From a bacterium (lineage in GTDB: Bacteria; Acidobacteriota; Polarisedimenticolia; J045): a stretch of DNA of 51,739 nucleotides. The notes beneath the pieces were generated by a model that saw nothing but the letters and a program-made list of their open reading frames with translations, did not search any database and was not told the origin of the DNA. The translations under genes were made by a program, and so were the position numbers. The DNA is taken from positions 1 through 51,739 of the forward strand of contig JAJFTU010000196.1 in assembly GCA_021372775.1 (NCBI GenBank), given 5' to 3'. This document shows, one piece after another, positions 41,985 through 50,574 of the stretch (its first letter is position 1; each line of letters starts with the position of its first letter).

Positions 41985-43367
41985 TCAGCGGGCCTGGCTG
42001 TGGCGGACGAGCTGGACGTCCTCGTAGTAGTTGAACCCGGCGTCCATCTCCGGCGTGTGGCAGGACGTGCAGTTGGCGATCGAGATCTTGCCGTAGGGCC
42101 GCGCGGGCTGGCGGACGTGGTCCGCCGCCGGGCCGTGGCAGGCCTCGCACGAGACGTCGAGCAGGTGCGGCGACGCGCCGGGGTCCGCGAACCCGCCCGC
42201 CTGCCCCCAGCCGGTGACGTGGCAGGCGGCGCAGCGGGGCGAGAACGACCCGCGGCGGGCCAGCGTCTGGTAGGCCTTGGCGTGCTCGGTGCCGCGCCAC
42301 TCCTTCACGATCGGCTCGTGGCACGGCAGGCAGGCGCTCGGGCCGAGGAAGGTGCGCGGCCCCTCGGGACGCCCGCGGCCGCGCCGCTCGAGCTCGCGCG
42401 CCCGCGCCAGGACCTCGGCGACGAAGCTCGTCACGGTCGGCTCGGCCGGCACGTCGGCGGAGAGGCTCGCCACCCGCGCGCCGATGTCCGGAATCGACGA
42501 CGGTCCGCTGCGATGGACCTCGACCTGGCCGACGTAGCGTCCCTCCCCGCCGGCGTAGACGATGAAGGTCGTGCCCTCGGCGATCGGGCCGGGGGTGATC
42601 CGCCCGCCGTGCGCCCCGAGGATCAGGTCGATCCCCGGCACGCGGCGCGCGAGGAACCGCGCGTCCTCGACCGGCAGGTCGGTGAGCAGGACGGTCATCT
42701 GGGTCGCGTCGCGCCCCACGTAGCGCTGCAGCGCCAGCACCGGGTCGATCGTCTCGACCGCGTCGCCGTCCGGCAGCGGCAGCCTCATCGCCGGGTTGTG
42801 GCGCACGACGCTGAAGACCGCGAACTTGATCCCGCCGAGGCGCACCACGGCGTTCGGCGAGAGCCAAGGCGCGCCGTCGCGGGCCCGCACGAGGTTCGTG
42901 GCGACGAACGGGAACTGCGCCGCCTCGGCGATCTGCTGGAACAGCTCCGCGCCGAGCGCGAGCTCGCGCTCCCCGACCCCGGCGGCCGCGTAGCCCATGA
43001 GGTTCATCGAGTGGACGATGGCGCGGGTCCGCAGCTCGCCGGCCGGGCCCGGCGCGTCGGCGAAGTCGCCCGCGTCGAGGACCCCGACCGCCGTCGTCGG
43101 CCAGCGCCGCCGCAGTTGATTGACGAAGCCGGCGCGGCGGTCGATCCCGCCGCCCGGCGCGCGGGCCAGCCCCGGATCCTCGAGGCACCCTTTGACCCCG
43201 CCGGTGAAGAGGAGCACGGCGTGCGGAGGCGCGCCGGCGGCGAAGGCGCCGCCGCACGACAAAGCGAGCGCGCACGCGGCGCCGAACCAACGGCGCCGCG
43301 ACCGCCCCGCTGCGCCGCTGGCGAGGTGGGGCGCGGGGCGCTTGCTCTGCACGGCGAAGGCGATCAT
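41985..43367 (-). CDS. Metallophosphatase-like protein fused to tetrahaem cytochrome c
   Basis: 460 aa exported protein. A basic N-terminus with hydrophobic core (WFGAACALALSCGGAFAAG) directs export. About 50-300 resembles a 5'-nucleotidase/UshA-type metallophosphatase (VLDAGDF, ILGAHGGRI), but the usual GNHD motif reads GVGERELALG, so catalysis is doubtful. About 335-455 holds four haem sites: CLPCH, CAACH, CEACH and CTSCH, similar to cytochrome c554-type proteins. It probably carries electrons in the periplasm; the role of the first domain is unclear. A good promoter lies at 43391-43419. It has GAGGA before the ATG. Divergent from maf. Confidence 0.85.
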   Translation of the reverse strand: MIAFAVQSKRPAPHLASGAAGRSRRRWFGAACALALSCGGAFAAGAPPHAVLLFTGGVKGCLEDPGLARAPGGGIDRRAGFVNQLRRRWPTTAVGVLDAGDFADAPGPAGELRTRAIVHSMNLMGYAAAGVGERELALGAELFQQIAEAAQFPFVATNLVRARDGAPWLSPNAVVRLGGIKFAVFSVVRHNPAMRLPLPDGDAVETIDPVLALQRYVGRDATQMTVLLTDLPVEDARFLARRVPGIDLILGAHGGRITPGPIAEGTTFIVYAGGEGRYVGQVEVHRSGPSSIPDIGARVASLSADVPAEPTVTSFVAEVLARARELERRGRGRPEGPRTFLGPSACLPCHEPIVKEWRGTEHAKAYQTLARRGSFSPRCAACHVTGWGQAGGFADPGASPHLLDVSCEACHGPAADHVRQPARPYGKISIANCTSCHTPEMDAGFNYYEDVQLVRHSQAR

Positions 43368-43390
43368 CGCGGTTGGGTTCGTCCTCGGTC

Positions 43391-43419
43391 AGAATAGGCC
43401 GGCGCCCCAAGGCGCGCAA
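43391..43419 (-). promoter_or_regulatory. Promoter of the cytochrome gene
   Basis: On the minus strand: TTGCGC (43414-43419), 17 nt spacer, TATTCT (43391-43396), 24 nt before the ATG. Confidence 0.6.
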
Positions 43420-43435
43420 AGAAAGGGTCGGGAAC

Positions 43436-44041
43436 GTGAATCAGGCCGCAAACGCCGCGCCGCTGCTGCTCGCTTCCGCCTCGCCGCGGCGCCGCGAACT
43501 GTTGCGCCGCGTCGGGTTGCCGTTCGAGGCGACGTCCGTCGCGATCGACGAGGCGCCGCTCCGCGGCGAGCGGGGCGCCGCCTGCGCGCTCCGCCTCGCC
43601 CGCGCGAAGGCGGCGGCCGCCGCCGCGCTCCGTCCGGGCCGGCACGTCCTCGCCGCCGACACGGTCGTCGTCGTGGGCCGCAAGGTGCTGGGCAAGCCGC
43701 GCGACGCCGCGGAGGCGCGCGCGATGATCGAGCTGCTGGCCGACCGCTGGCACGACGTCGTCACCGGCGTCGCGCTCCGCGCGCCCGACGGCGCCGAATG
43801 GTGCGAGGCGGCCCGCACGAGGGTCCGCTTCGCCCCCGTCGCGGACGACGAGATCGAGCGCTACGTCTCGGGCGCCGAGCCGTACGACAAGGCGGGCGGC
43901 TACGCGCTGCAGGGCGCGGCGGGCTGGTTCGTGGAGGAGATCCGCGGCTCGGCGAGCAACGTCGTCGGGTTGCCGCTGGAGGTCGTGCGACGGCTCGCCG
44001 CCGCCGCCGGCCTCGCCGGCCCGGCGCTCGACGGGCGCTGA
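43436..44041 (+). CDS. maf: Maf-family nucleotide pyrophosphatase
   Basis: 201 aa. The opening LLASASPRRRELLRRVGLPF is the Maf signature; AADTVVVVGRKVLGKPRD and YDKAGGYALQGAAGWFVEEI are the other conserved blocks. It hydrolyses dTTP/UTP or modified nucleotides (house-cleaning). The GTG at 43436 gives the best match; in-frame codons upstream fall in the divergent promoter. It converges with gcvH. Confidence 0.93.
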   Translation: MNQAANAAPLLLASASPRRRELLRRVGLPFEATSVAIDEAPLRGERGAACALRLARAKAAAAAALRPGRHVLAADTVVVVGRKVLGKPRDAAEARAMIELLADRWHDVVTGVALRAPDGAEWCEAARTRVRFAPVADDEIERYVSGAEPYDKAGGYALQGAAGWFVEEIRGSASNVVGLPLEVVRRLAAAAGLAGPALDGR

Positions 44042-44045
44042 GGAG

Positions 44046-44077
44046 AAAAGCGGGCCCCGCCGCGAAGCGGGGCCCGC
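44046..44077 (-). terminator. Intrinsic terminator of gcvTH
   Basis: GCGGGCCCCGC/GCGGGGCCCGC, 11 bp stem, 6 nt loop, followed on the minus strand by TTTTCTCC. It also lies 9 nt past the maf stop, so it may serve both directions. Confidence 0.8.
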
Positions 44078-44082
44078 GCAAT

Positions 44083-44472
44083 TCAGTGCGCCGCCTCCGC
44101 GAGGTACTTCGCGTAGGCCGCGTGGTCCATCAGCCCCTTCAGCTCGGCGGGGTCGGCCGGCTTCATCATCACGAGCCAGCCTTCGCCGATCGGGTCGTGG
44201 TTGACGCTGTCCGGGGCCGAGTCGAGGCCGGGGTTGATCTCGACGATCTCGCCGGCGACCGGCGCGTAGACCTGCGCCACGGCCTTGACCGACTCGATCT
44301 CGCCCATTTCGTCGCCGGCCTTCACCGAGCGGTTCGCCTCGCCCATGTTGACGTAGACGATGTCGCCCAGCTCGTTCTGCGCGAAGTCGGTGATGCCGAC
44401 GCGCGCCAACTCGCCCTCGACGTGCAGCCACTCGTGGTCCTTCGTGTACAGGCAGTCTTCAGGCCGCGGCAT
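44083..44472 (-). CDS. gcvH: Glycine cleavage system H protein
   Basis: 129 aa lipoyl carrier. Lys63 in EIESVKAVAQVYAPV is the lipoylation site; YTKDHEWLHVEG and NELGDIVYVNMG are typical. Shuttles the methylamine group between P, T and L proteins. It follows gcvT by 25 bp; gcvP is not in the window. Confidence 0.96.
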   Translation of the reverse strand: MPRPEDCLYTKDHEWLHVEGELARVGITDFAQNELGDIVYVNMGEANRSVKAGDEMGEIESVKAVAQVYAPVAGEIVEINPGLDSAPDSVNHDPIGEGWLVMMKPADPAELKGLMDHAAYAKYLAEAAH

Positions 44473-44497
44473 GCGGACCTCCTTCTTGGCTCGTGGG

Positions 44498-45631
44498 TTA
44501 CTGCTTCTTCTTCTTGGGACGCGTGTAGAACGGCAGCGGGACGACCTCGGCGGGCAGGCGCCGGCCGCGGACGTCGATCTCGAACGGCGTGCCGGGCTGG
44601 GCGGCGGCCGGCGGCAGGTAGGTCATGCCGATCGCCTTCTCCACCCAGGGCGCGAACGTCCCGGAGGTGACGGGGCCGACGACCTCGCCGCCGACGAGCA
44701 CGTCGGCGCCGTGGCGCGCGATCCCCTTCCCCTTGATCTCGAAGCCGCAGCGCACTCGCTTGAGGCCGGCTTCCTTCTGCGCGGCCAGCGGCGCGCGGCC
44801 GAGGAACTCGGGCTTCGTCCAGTCCACGACCCACTCGAGGCCCGCCTCGAGCACGGTGTGCTGGTCGTCGATGTCGTTGCCGTAGAGCGGCATCGCCGCC
44901 TCGAGCCGCAGCGTGTCGCGGGCGCCGAGGCCGGCCGGCATCGCGCCGAACTCCTTGCCGGCGTCGAGGAGCGCGTCCCACAGACGGCCCGCGTCCTCGT
45001 TCTTCACGAACAGTTCGTAGCCGAGTTCGCCGGTGTAGCCGGTGCGCGCGGCCAGAACGTCGCAGCCGGCGACCTTGCCCACCGCGAGGTGGTAGTACTT
45101 CACGGCCAGCGCGTCGAACCCTTCGGCGAGGCCTGCGACGATCTTCAGCGCCTTCGGCCCCTGGAACGCGAGCAGCGCCGTCTCGTCGGACAGGTTGACG
45201 AGTTCGACGTCGAACCCCTTCGCCTGTTCGTTGAACCACGCCCAGTCCTTGGCGAGATTCGAGGCGTTGACGACGAGGAGGATCCGCTCCGCGGAGACGC
45301 GGTAGGCGATGAAGTCGTCGACGAACGTGCCTTGGGGCGTCGTCAGCGCGGTGTACTGGGCGCGCATGTCGTCGAGCGCGGAGATGCGCGACGGCGTGAC
45401 GTGGTCGAGGAAGGCGCCGGCGCCGGGGCCGCGCACTTCGAACTCGCCCATGTGGCTGACGTCGAACAGCCCGGCCGCGGAGCGCACGGCCTTGTGCTCT
45501 TCGATGACGCCCGTGTACTGGACCGGCATTTCCCAGCCGGCGAAGGGGACGAGCTTCGCGCCGAGCTTGGCGTGGCGCTCGTAGAGCGGGGTCCGCAGCA
45601 GGCTCCCGCCGGTGGCGTTTCCGTTGTCCAT
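44498..45631 (-). CDS. gcvT: Glycine cleavage system T protein (aminomethyltransferase)
   Basis: 377 aa folate-dependent enzyme. LLRTPLYERHAKLGAKLVPF, GLFDVSHMGEFEVRG, ARTGYTGELGYELF and GLGARDTLRLEAAMPLYG are all present; the Lys-rich end RPKKKKQ is a little unusual. The ATG at 45631 gives the normal N-terminus. A promoter lies at 45734-45763 and a ~95 nt GC-rich leader with a CCCGCC/GGCGGG hairpin precedes it; no glycine riboswitch core was seen. Confidence 0.95.
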   Translation of the reverse strand: MDNGNATGGSLLRTPLYERHAKLGAKLVPFAGWEMPVQYTGVIEEHKAVRSAAGLFDVSHMGEFEVRGPGAGAFLDHVTPSRISALDDMRAQYTALTTPQGTFVDDFIAYRVSAERILLVVNASNLAKDWAWFNEQAKGFDVELVNLSDETALLAFQGPKALKIVAGLAEGFDALAVKYYHLAVGKVAGCDVLAARTGYTGELGYELFVKNEDAGRLWDALLDAGKEFGAMPAGLGARDTLRLEAAMPLYGNDIDDQHTVLEAGLEWVVDWTKPEFLGRAPLAAQKEAGLKRVRCGFEIKGKGIARHGADVLVGGEVVGPVTSGTFAPWVEKAIGMTYLPPAAAQPGTPFEIDVRGRRLPAEVVPLPFYTRPKKKKQ

Positions 45632-45733
45632 TCCCGACCTCTGCGCGTTCCCGCCGGGGAGGCGGGATCGAGTGGCACGCGGGGCCGCGGGTCCGGGAGG
45701 GCCGGCGGCCGATCGACGAGCGGGTGAGGTCGG

Positions 45734-45763
45734 ATCGTAGCACCCGACGCGCGGGCGCGGCAA
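45734..45763 (-). promoter_or_regulatory. Promoter of gcvT-gcvH
   Basis: On the minus strand: TTGCCG (45758-45763), 18 nt spacer, extended -10 TGC-TACGAT (-10 at 45734-45739). Start about 45727. Confidence 0.6.
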
Positions 45764-45806
45764 CGCGCGCGGCCGCGCGCCGCGCGCCGCGAGGCGGCGG
45801 CGCCGG

Positions 45807-46403
45807 TCAGCGCCGCCGCCAGCACCGCGCGGCGCGGTCGTAGCAGAGCACGCGGACGCGCGCCCCGCCCCCGGCGACGACGACCGCGCAGAGAGAATCT
45901 CCCCCGTCGCCGACGAAAACCGTTCCGGGGGTGGCGTGGCCCTCCGGATCGAAGACGAACATCCGCGCCGCGCCGCAACGGACCGGCGCGTCCCCGCGCC
46001 GCACCGCCGCGCCGCCGGCCGGATCGGGGAACGAGTCCCACGCCGGAAGCGCGATCCGCGCCCCTTCGGCCTCGGAGGCGAGCGTGAAGGGCGGACCGGA
46101 CGGATCGCCCCCCGATTCGACGCCGCGCCGCGTCACGCCGTCGCGGCCGCCGTCCGCCGCCTCCCGCAGCGGCTCGCTCGCCGCGGCCGGAAAGACGAGC
46201 GCCGTCTCGCGGTTCTCGGCGACGGCCCGCGCCGCGAGGCCGGAGAGGCGCGCGGCGAGCGCCCGCGCGCCGGCCTCCGCGACGCGCCCCCCCGCGGCGG
46301 GCGCGAGGCCCGCCGCGGCGACGCCGCAAACCAGCGAGAAGACGGCCAGGGCCTGCAGCAGCTCGAGCAGCGTGCGCCCCCCGTCGCCGCGCCGAAGCGT
46401 CAC
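45807..46403 (-). CDS. Type IV pseudopilin-like protein (GspH/FimT type)
   Basis: 198 aa. Near the N-terminus GG-RTLLELLQALAVFSLVCG is a class III prepilin signal: cleavage after Gly, Glu at +5, then a hydrophobic helix. The rest is a beta-rich globular domain with MFVFDPEGHATPGTVFVG close to the GspH/FimT C-terminal pattern. Probably a minor pilin for type IV pili, secretion or DNA uptake. The GTG at 46403 overlaps the stop of the ComEA-like gene by 4 bp (GTGA). Confidence 0.72.
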   Translation of the reverse strand: MTLRRGDGGRTLLELLQALAVFSLVCGVAAAGLAPAAGGRVAEAGARALAARLSGLAARAVAENRETALVFPAAASEPLREAADGGRDGVTRRGVESGGDPSGPPFTLASEAEGARIALPAWDSFPDPAGGAAVRRGDAPVRCGAARMFVFDPEGHATPGTVFVGDGGDSLCAVVVAGGGARVRVLCYDRAARCWRRR

Positions 46404-46735
46404 TTCGCCTTCTCCTTCGGCGCGCCGATCGTCAGCCGGTCGCGGATCTTGGCGAGCATCTTCGGCCCGACCCCCTTCACGGCGAGGAGGTCGTCCACCT
46501 TGGCGAACGGGCCGTGTTCCTGACGGTAGTCGATGATCCGCTTGGCCAGCGCGGGGCCGATTCCCGGCAGGCTGTCCAGCTCTTCGGCCGAGGCGGCGTT
46601 GACGTCCACCGGCCCCGCGGCGACGGCGGCGGCCGCGGCGGAGGCGCCCTTGCGCGAGGCGCCCGCGGAGGCGTCCTGCGGGGCCGCGGCGAGCGCGGCG
46701 AGAACGAGAGCGGCGACGACCAGCAGCTTCTTCAC
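46400..46735 (-). CDS. ComEA-like helix-hairpin-helix DNA-binding protein
   Basis: 111 aa. Signal peptide KKLLVVAALVLAALAAAPQDASA, an Ala-rich linker, then two HhH motifs: VDVNAASAEELDSLPGIGPA and FAKVDDLLAVKGVGPKMLAK. ComEA proteins bind incoming DNA in the periplasm during transformation. The GTG at 46735 has GGGAGGACAC upstream. It is coupled to the pseudopilin gene. Confidence 0.85.
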   Translation of the reverse strand: MKKLLVVAALVLAALAAAPQDASAGASRKGASAAAAAVAAGPVDVNAASAEELDSLPGIGPALAKRIIDYRQEHGPFAKVDDLLAVKGVGPKMLAKIRDRLTIGAPKEKAK

Positions 46736-46896
46736 GTGTCCTCCCTTCGGCGCCGCGTCGCGCGCGGCGCCCGCCGGGAGGAAACGCAAGGGGCGTGCCG
46801 CGCGGAGCGGCGCGGACTTCCGGCGCGCCGCGCCCCGCGTTCGTCCGCCGGCAGACGGACGCCGGACGGACACCGGACACCGCGGACGACGAGCCG

Positions 46897-46990
46897 CGCG
46901 CCGCGGACGTGCGAGCCCGCGACACGCCGCACGCGCAAGGCCCTCCGCGCCGCGGACAAGCGAGCCCGGGGCGCGCCGAACGCGCGAAAG
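46897..46990. repeat. Imperfect tandem repeat, ~50-bp period
   Basis: Unit 1 at about 46897-46940 and unit 2 at about 46947-46990 share CGCGCCGCGGAC, GCGAGCCCG and C(A/G)CGCCG(C/A)ACGCGC in the same order. Confidence 0.5.
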
Positions 46991-47018
46991 CCCCGGCGGC
47001 GGGCGTCGGGGCTTTCGC
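46984..47018 (-). terminator. Stem-loop downstream of rseP
   Basis: GCGAAAGCCCCG/CGGGGCTTTCGC, 12 bp, 11 nt loop, 18 nt past the rseP stop. No U-tract on the minus strand, so termination is uncertain. Confidence 0.5.
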
Positions 47019-47036
47019 GGCGAACGGGACGAAGCG

Positions 47037-48473
47037 CTACTTCGCGGGCTGCGGACTCGGCGTCGGCGCCGGCGCGGGCTTGGCCGGCGCCGCGGGCGCG
47101 CTCGGCGCGGCGGGCTTGGCCGGCGCTTCGGCGGCCGCGGCCGGCGGCGGCTCGCGCCGCCCGAAGATCTTCCCGATGTCCTGGAAGATCACGACCGCCG
47201 CCAGCGCGAGGAGCAGCACCAAGCCGATCTGCAGAATCCGCTCCTTGACCACCAGCGGCAGATCGCGGCGGACCGCCCCTTCGATCGCCAGAATCGCCAC
47301 GTGCCCGCCGTCGAGCACCGGCAGCGGCACGAGGTTGAAGATGCCGAGCTGCAGCGAGATGAAGGCGATCCAGGCGACGAAGGCGACGAACCCCGCCTGC
47401 GCCTGCTCGCGCGACGCGCGGGCGATCTCGATCGGCCCCGACATCACGCTGAGGCCGACGTCGCGCTTGAGCAGCGCCCCGATCGTGCGGAAGAGGAACC
47501 CCGCCTGTTTCCAGGCGTACTCCCCCGACTGGAGCGCCGCCTGACCGAAGGAGTAGCGCACCAGCCGCCGCGCGGCGCCGACGGAGATGCCGATCATCCG
47601 CGACGCGCCCTTCTGCTGCGGCGCGACGTCGATCGTCATCGTCTTTCCGCCGCGCTCGACCGTCATCGCCACGGTCGCGCCGCCGGCGTTGATCAGCTTG
47701 CTGACCGCCTCGATCCCGGCCGGCGCGCGCCCGTCCACTTCGAGAATCCGGTCCCCCTTCGCTAGGCCGGCCTTCTCGGCGGGAGCGCCCGGCACGACGT
47801 CGCCGACGATGATCGGGATCCGCGGCCGCACGCCGTCCCAGCCGGTGCCGAAGCGCGGATGCGCGGCGACGGCGACGCGCGCCTCGACGCCCTTCCCGCC
47901 GCGCCGCAGCCCGTAGACGACCTCCTTGCCCGGGTGGAAGATCAGCTCGGTCTCGTAGTCGTCGATCGAGTCGATCTTCTTTCCGGCGAGCTCGACGATC
48001 ACGTCCCCCGGCTGCAGGCCGGCCTTCTCCGCCGGCGAGCCCGCCTCCGTCCGCTCGACGACCGGCGGGCCGTCCGGCAGGTCCGGCACCTCGGTGCCGT
48101 GCATGAACAGCCCGGTCCAAAGCACGAGCGCGAGGACGACGTTCATCGCCGGCCCGGCGAGCATCACGATCAGGCGCTGCCAGCGCGGCTTCGAGGTGAA
48201 GAACTTCGGGTCCGGCGCCTTGTCGTCCTCCGCGCCGAACTCGCCCGACATCTTGACGTAGCCGCCGAGCGGGATCGCCGCGAGGCGGTAGTCGGTTTCG
48301 CCGCGCTTGAAGCCGACGACCCGCCGCCCGAAGCCGAGCGAGAAGACCTCGACCCGCACGCCGAACGCCTTCGCGGCGAGGAAGTGCCCGAACTCGTGGA
48401 TGAAGACGAGGATCCCGAGGACCAGCACGAAGTAGAAGGCGGTGGCGAGGAAACCGACGAGGGCGCTCATCAT
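47037..48473 (-). CDS. rseP: Site-2 intramembrane metalloprotease RseP
   Basis: 478 aa. Zinc motif HEFGH at residues 26-30 in the first helix; PLPVLDGGH carries the third ligand. Two PDZ domains lie between (AGSPAEKAGLQPGDVIVEL; GAPAEKAGLAKGDRILEVDG). The last ~45 residues are a Pro/Ala/Lys tail not typical of RseP. Cleaves anti-sigma factors and signal peptides in the membrane. The ATG overlaps the dxr stop by 4 bp. Standard uppS-cdsA-dxr-rseP order. Confidence 0.95.
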   Translation of the reverse strand: MMSALVGFLATAFYFVLVLGILVFIHEFGHFLAAKAFGVRVEVFSLGFGRRVVGFKRGETDYRLAAIPLGGYVKMSGEFGAEDDKAPDPKFFTSKPRWQRLIVMLAGPAMNVVLALVLWTGLFMHGTEVPDLPDGPPVVERTEAGSPAEKAGLQPGDVIVELAGKKIDSIDDYETELIFHPGKEVVYGLRRGGKGVEARVAVAAHPRFGTGWDGVRPRIPIIVGDVVPGAPAEKAGLAKGDRILEVDGRAPAGIEAVSKLINAGGATVAMTVERGGKTMTIDVAPQQKGASRMIGISVGAARRLVRYSFGQAALQSGEYAWKQAGFLFRTIGALLKRDVGLSVMSGPIEIARASREQAQAGFVAFVAWIAFISLQLGIFNLVPLPVLDGGHVAILAIEGAVRRDLPLVVKERILQIGLVLLLALAAVVIFQDIGKIFGRREPPPAAAAEAPAKPAAPSAPAAPAKPAPAPTPSPQPAK

Positions 48474-49636
48474 CGACTCGGCAGGGCCGCGAGGATCGCG
48501 CGCGCGGCCTCGCGCGCCCGCCGGTCGGCGGACAGAACGTCCTCGAGCTCGACGATCGGATTCGTCGGCTCGCTATCCAAGACCCGCTGCAGAAGCTCCG
48601 GAATGTCGAGGAACCCGATCCGCCCGTCGAGGAACGCCCGCACGGCGACCTCGTCGGCGGCGTTGAGCCGCGCCGGCGCGTCGCCCCCCGCGGCGAGCGC
48701 GTGGTAGGCGAGGTCGAGGCAGCGGAAGGCGTCGCGGTCGGGCCGCTCGAACGTCAGCGAGCCGAGCGCCGCGAGATCGAGCCGCGCGACGACCCCCTCG
48801 AGGCGCTCCGGCCAGGTCAGCGCGTACTGGATCGGATGGCGCATGTCGGCCGCGCCGAGCTGGGCGATGATCGAGCCGTCCTTGAACTCGACCATGCTGT
48901 GCACCGCGCTCTGCGGGTGGACGAGCACGTCGATCGACGACCCCGGCACGTCGAAGAGCCAGCGGGCCTCGATCACCTCCAGCCCCTTGTTCATCAACGT
49001 CGCCGAGTCGATCGTGACCTTCGGCCCCATCCGCCACGTCGGATGGCGCAGCGCCTCGTCGGCGGTGACCGACGCCAGCTCCGCGCGCGTCCGCCCGCGG
49101 AACGGCCCGCCCGAGGCGGTGAGGATCAGCCGCCGCACCTCGCCGCGCGCGCCGGAGCGCAGGCACTGGTGGATCGCGTTGTGCTCGCTGTCCACCGGCA
49201 GCAGGCGCGCCCCGTTGTCCTTGACCGCGCGGACCATCAGCTCGCCCGCGGCGACCAGCGTCTCCTTGTTGGCGAGGGCGACGACGAGCCCCGCGGTGGC
49301 GGCGGCGAAGGTCGGCACCAGCCCGGCCGCGCCGACGATCGCCGCGACGACGATGTCCGCGCCGCAGCCGACCGCGACCTCCGCCGCGCCGTTTCCGCCG
49401 ACGCGGATCTCCGGCGCCTCGGCGCCGAGCCGCGCGCGCAGGTCGGCCGCGGCCGCGTCGTCGGCCACGGAGACGGCGACCGGACGGAAGCGCTTGATCT
49501 GTTCCGCGAGCAGGTCGGTCCTGCGGCCGGCGACCAGCCCCGCGACCTCGAACGCCTCCGGCTTGCGGGAGACGACGTCGAGCGTTTGCCGGCCGATCGA
49601 GCCGGTCTAACCGAGGATGACGAGGCGTTGCGGCAA
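48470..49636 (-). CDS. dxr: 1-deoxy-D-xylulose 5-phosphate reductoisomerase, interrupted by an in-frame TAG
   Basis: Full-length reading is 388 codons from the TTG at 49636 (AAGGA Shine-Dalgarno at 9 nt), the normal Dxr size. It converts DOXP to MEP with NADPH. Codons read LPQRLVILG-(TAG)-TGSIGRQTLDVV: the stop at 49607-49609 replaces the Ser of the NADPH-binding GSTGSIG motif (TCG to TAG, one base). The rest is intact: ALANKETLVAAGELM, PVDSEHNAIHQCL, LTASGGPFRGR, IDSATLMNKGLEVIEA and HPQSAVHSMVEF. Starting downstream (for instance GTG at 49468) would remove the cofactor loop. A sequencing error or recent mutation are the main options. TAG is a normal stop elsewhere in the window. Confidence 0.9.
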
Positions 49637-49761
49637 CGGAATGGTCCTTGGCGGCGCGCGGGCCGGCCGCGCGGCGGATTCGAATTGTACCGGGGCGCGC
49701 CCGCCCTCGCCCGATCGCTTCTCGCGGCGACGGCGCGCGTCCGGCGCGCCCCGCGGCGCGC

Positions 49762-50574
49762 TCAGTGGAGCAGCAGCCGATCCCACCAGTAGACGACCGG
49801 CGCGGCGAGCAGCAGGCTGTCCAGACGGTCGAAGACGCCGCCGTGGCCGGGCAGCAGCGCGCCGGAGTCCTTGACCGCCGCCCCGCGCTTGAGGAGCGAC
49901 TCGGCCAGATCGCCGACCACGCCGACGACGCCGCCGACGACGGCCATGCCGATCGCGTGCCCGAGCGGCAGGTCGCGGAAGAAGGTCGCCCGCGCGCCGA
50001 GCGCCCAGACGACCGAGCCGACGATCCCCCAGAACGCCCCCTCCCAGGTCTTCTTCGGCGAGATTCCGGGGGCCAGCTTGTGCCGGCCGGTCAGCTTGCC
50101 GCCGTAGAGGGCGAAGGTGTCGCCGATGTAGACGATTCCGGCGAGGAGCAGGATCAGGCAGCGGCCGCGGGCGACCGCGGCGGCGTCGAGCCCCCAGGCC
50201 AGCATCGCCGCCACGTGGCCGAGCGACAGCCCGATCCACAGCATCGGCAGCAGCGTCCCCGCGATCCGGTGCATCCCCTCTTCCGGCCGCTGCGTCGGCA
50301 TCAGGGCGCGGGCGAAGAGCAGCAGCGCGAACGTCGCCAGCGTCATCGCCACCGGCTGCGCGGGACAGATCATCGCCGCGATCAGCGCGAGCGTTCCGGG
50401 GTAGAGCACCTCGCGCCACGGCGCCATCCCGATCCCGGCGAGGATCCGCCGCACTTCCTCCGACGCGAGGACCGCGCCGACGCCGATCGCCGCCCAGACC
50501 GCCGGCGGCGGGGCGAACCAGACGAGGACGATGACGAAAGCCGCGAGGGACAGGCCGGTCAGGAGTCGCTTCAC
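49762..50574 (-). CDS. cdsA: Phosphatidate cytidylyltransferase
   Basis: 270 aa multi-helix membrane enzyme that makes CDP-diacylglycerol. The complete family signature is at the C-terminus: SLLKRGAAVKDSGALLPGHG, then GVFDRLDS. The GTG start overlaps the uppS stop (GTGA). 125 bp separate it from dxr. Confidence 0.96.
   Translation of the reverse strand: MKRLLTGLSLAAFVIVLVWFAPPPAVWAAIGVGAVLASEEVRRILAGIGMAPWREVLYPGTLALIAAMICPAQPVAMTLATFALLLFARALMPTQRPEEGMHRIAGTLLPMLWIGLSLGHVAAMLAWGLDAAAVARGRCLILLLAGIVYIGDTFALYGGKLTGRHKLAPGISPKKTWEGAFWGIVGSVVWALGARATFFRDLPLGHAIGMAVVGGVVGVVGDLAESLLKRGAAVKDSGALLPGHGGVFDRLDSLLLAAPVVYWWDRLLLH

Larger units (their letters stand above)
46736..47036. other. Intergenic region between rseP and comEA-like genes
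   Basis: About 300 bp with no supportable gene. It contains an imperfect 50-bp direct repeat (46897-46990) and, next to rseP, a stem-loop (46984-47018). Confidence 0.5.

Noticed and set aside
45632-45806. Glycine riboswitch upstream of gcvT
   Set aside because: The leader is only about 95 nt and GC-rich, with no recognisable glycine-aptamer core.
49607-49609. Genome-wide TAG recoding to explain the dxr stop
   Set aside because: TAG ends the bactofilin, the 24.8-kb P-loop kinase and the CHASE kinase at natural lengths, so TAG is an ordinary stop here.
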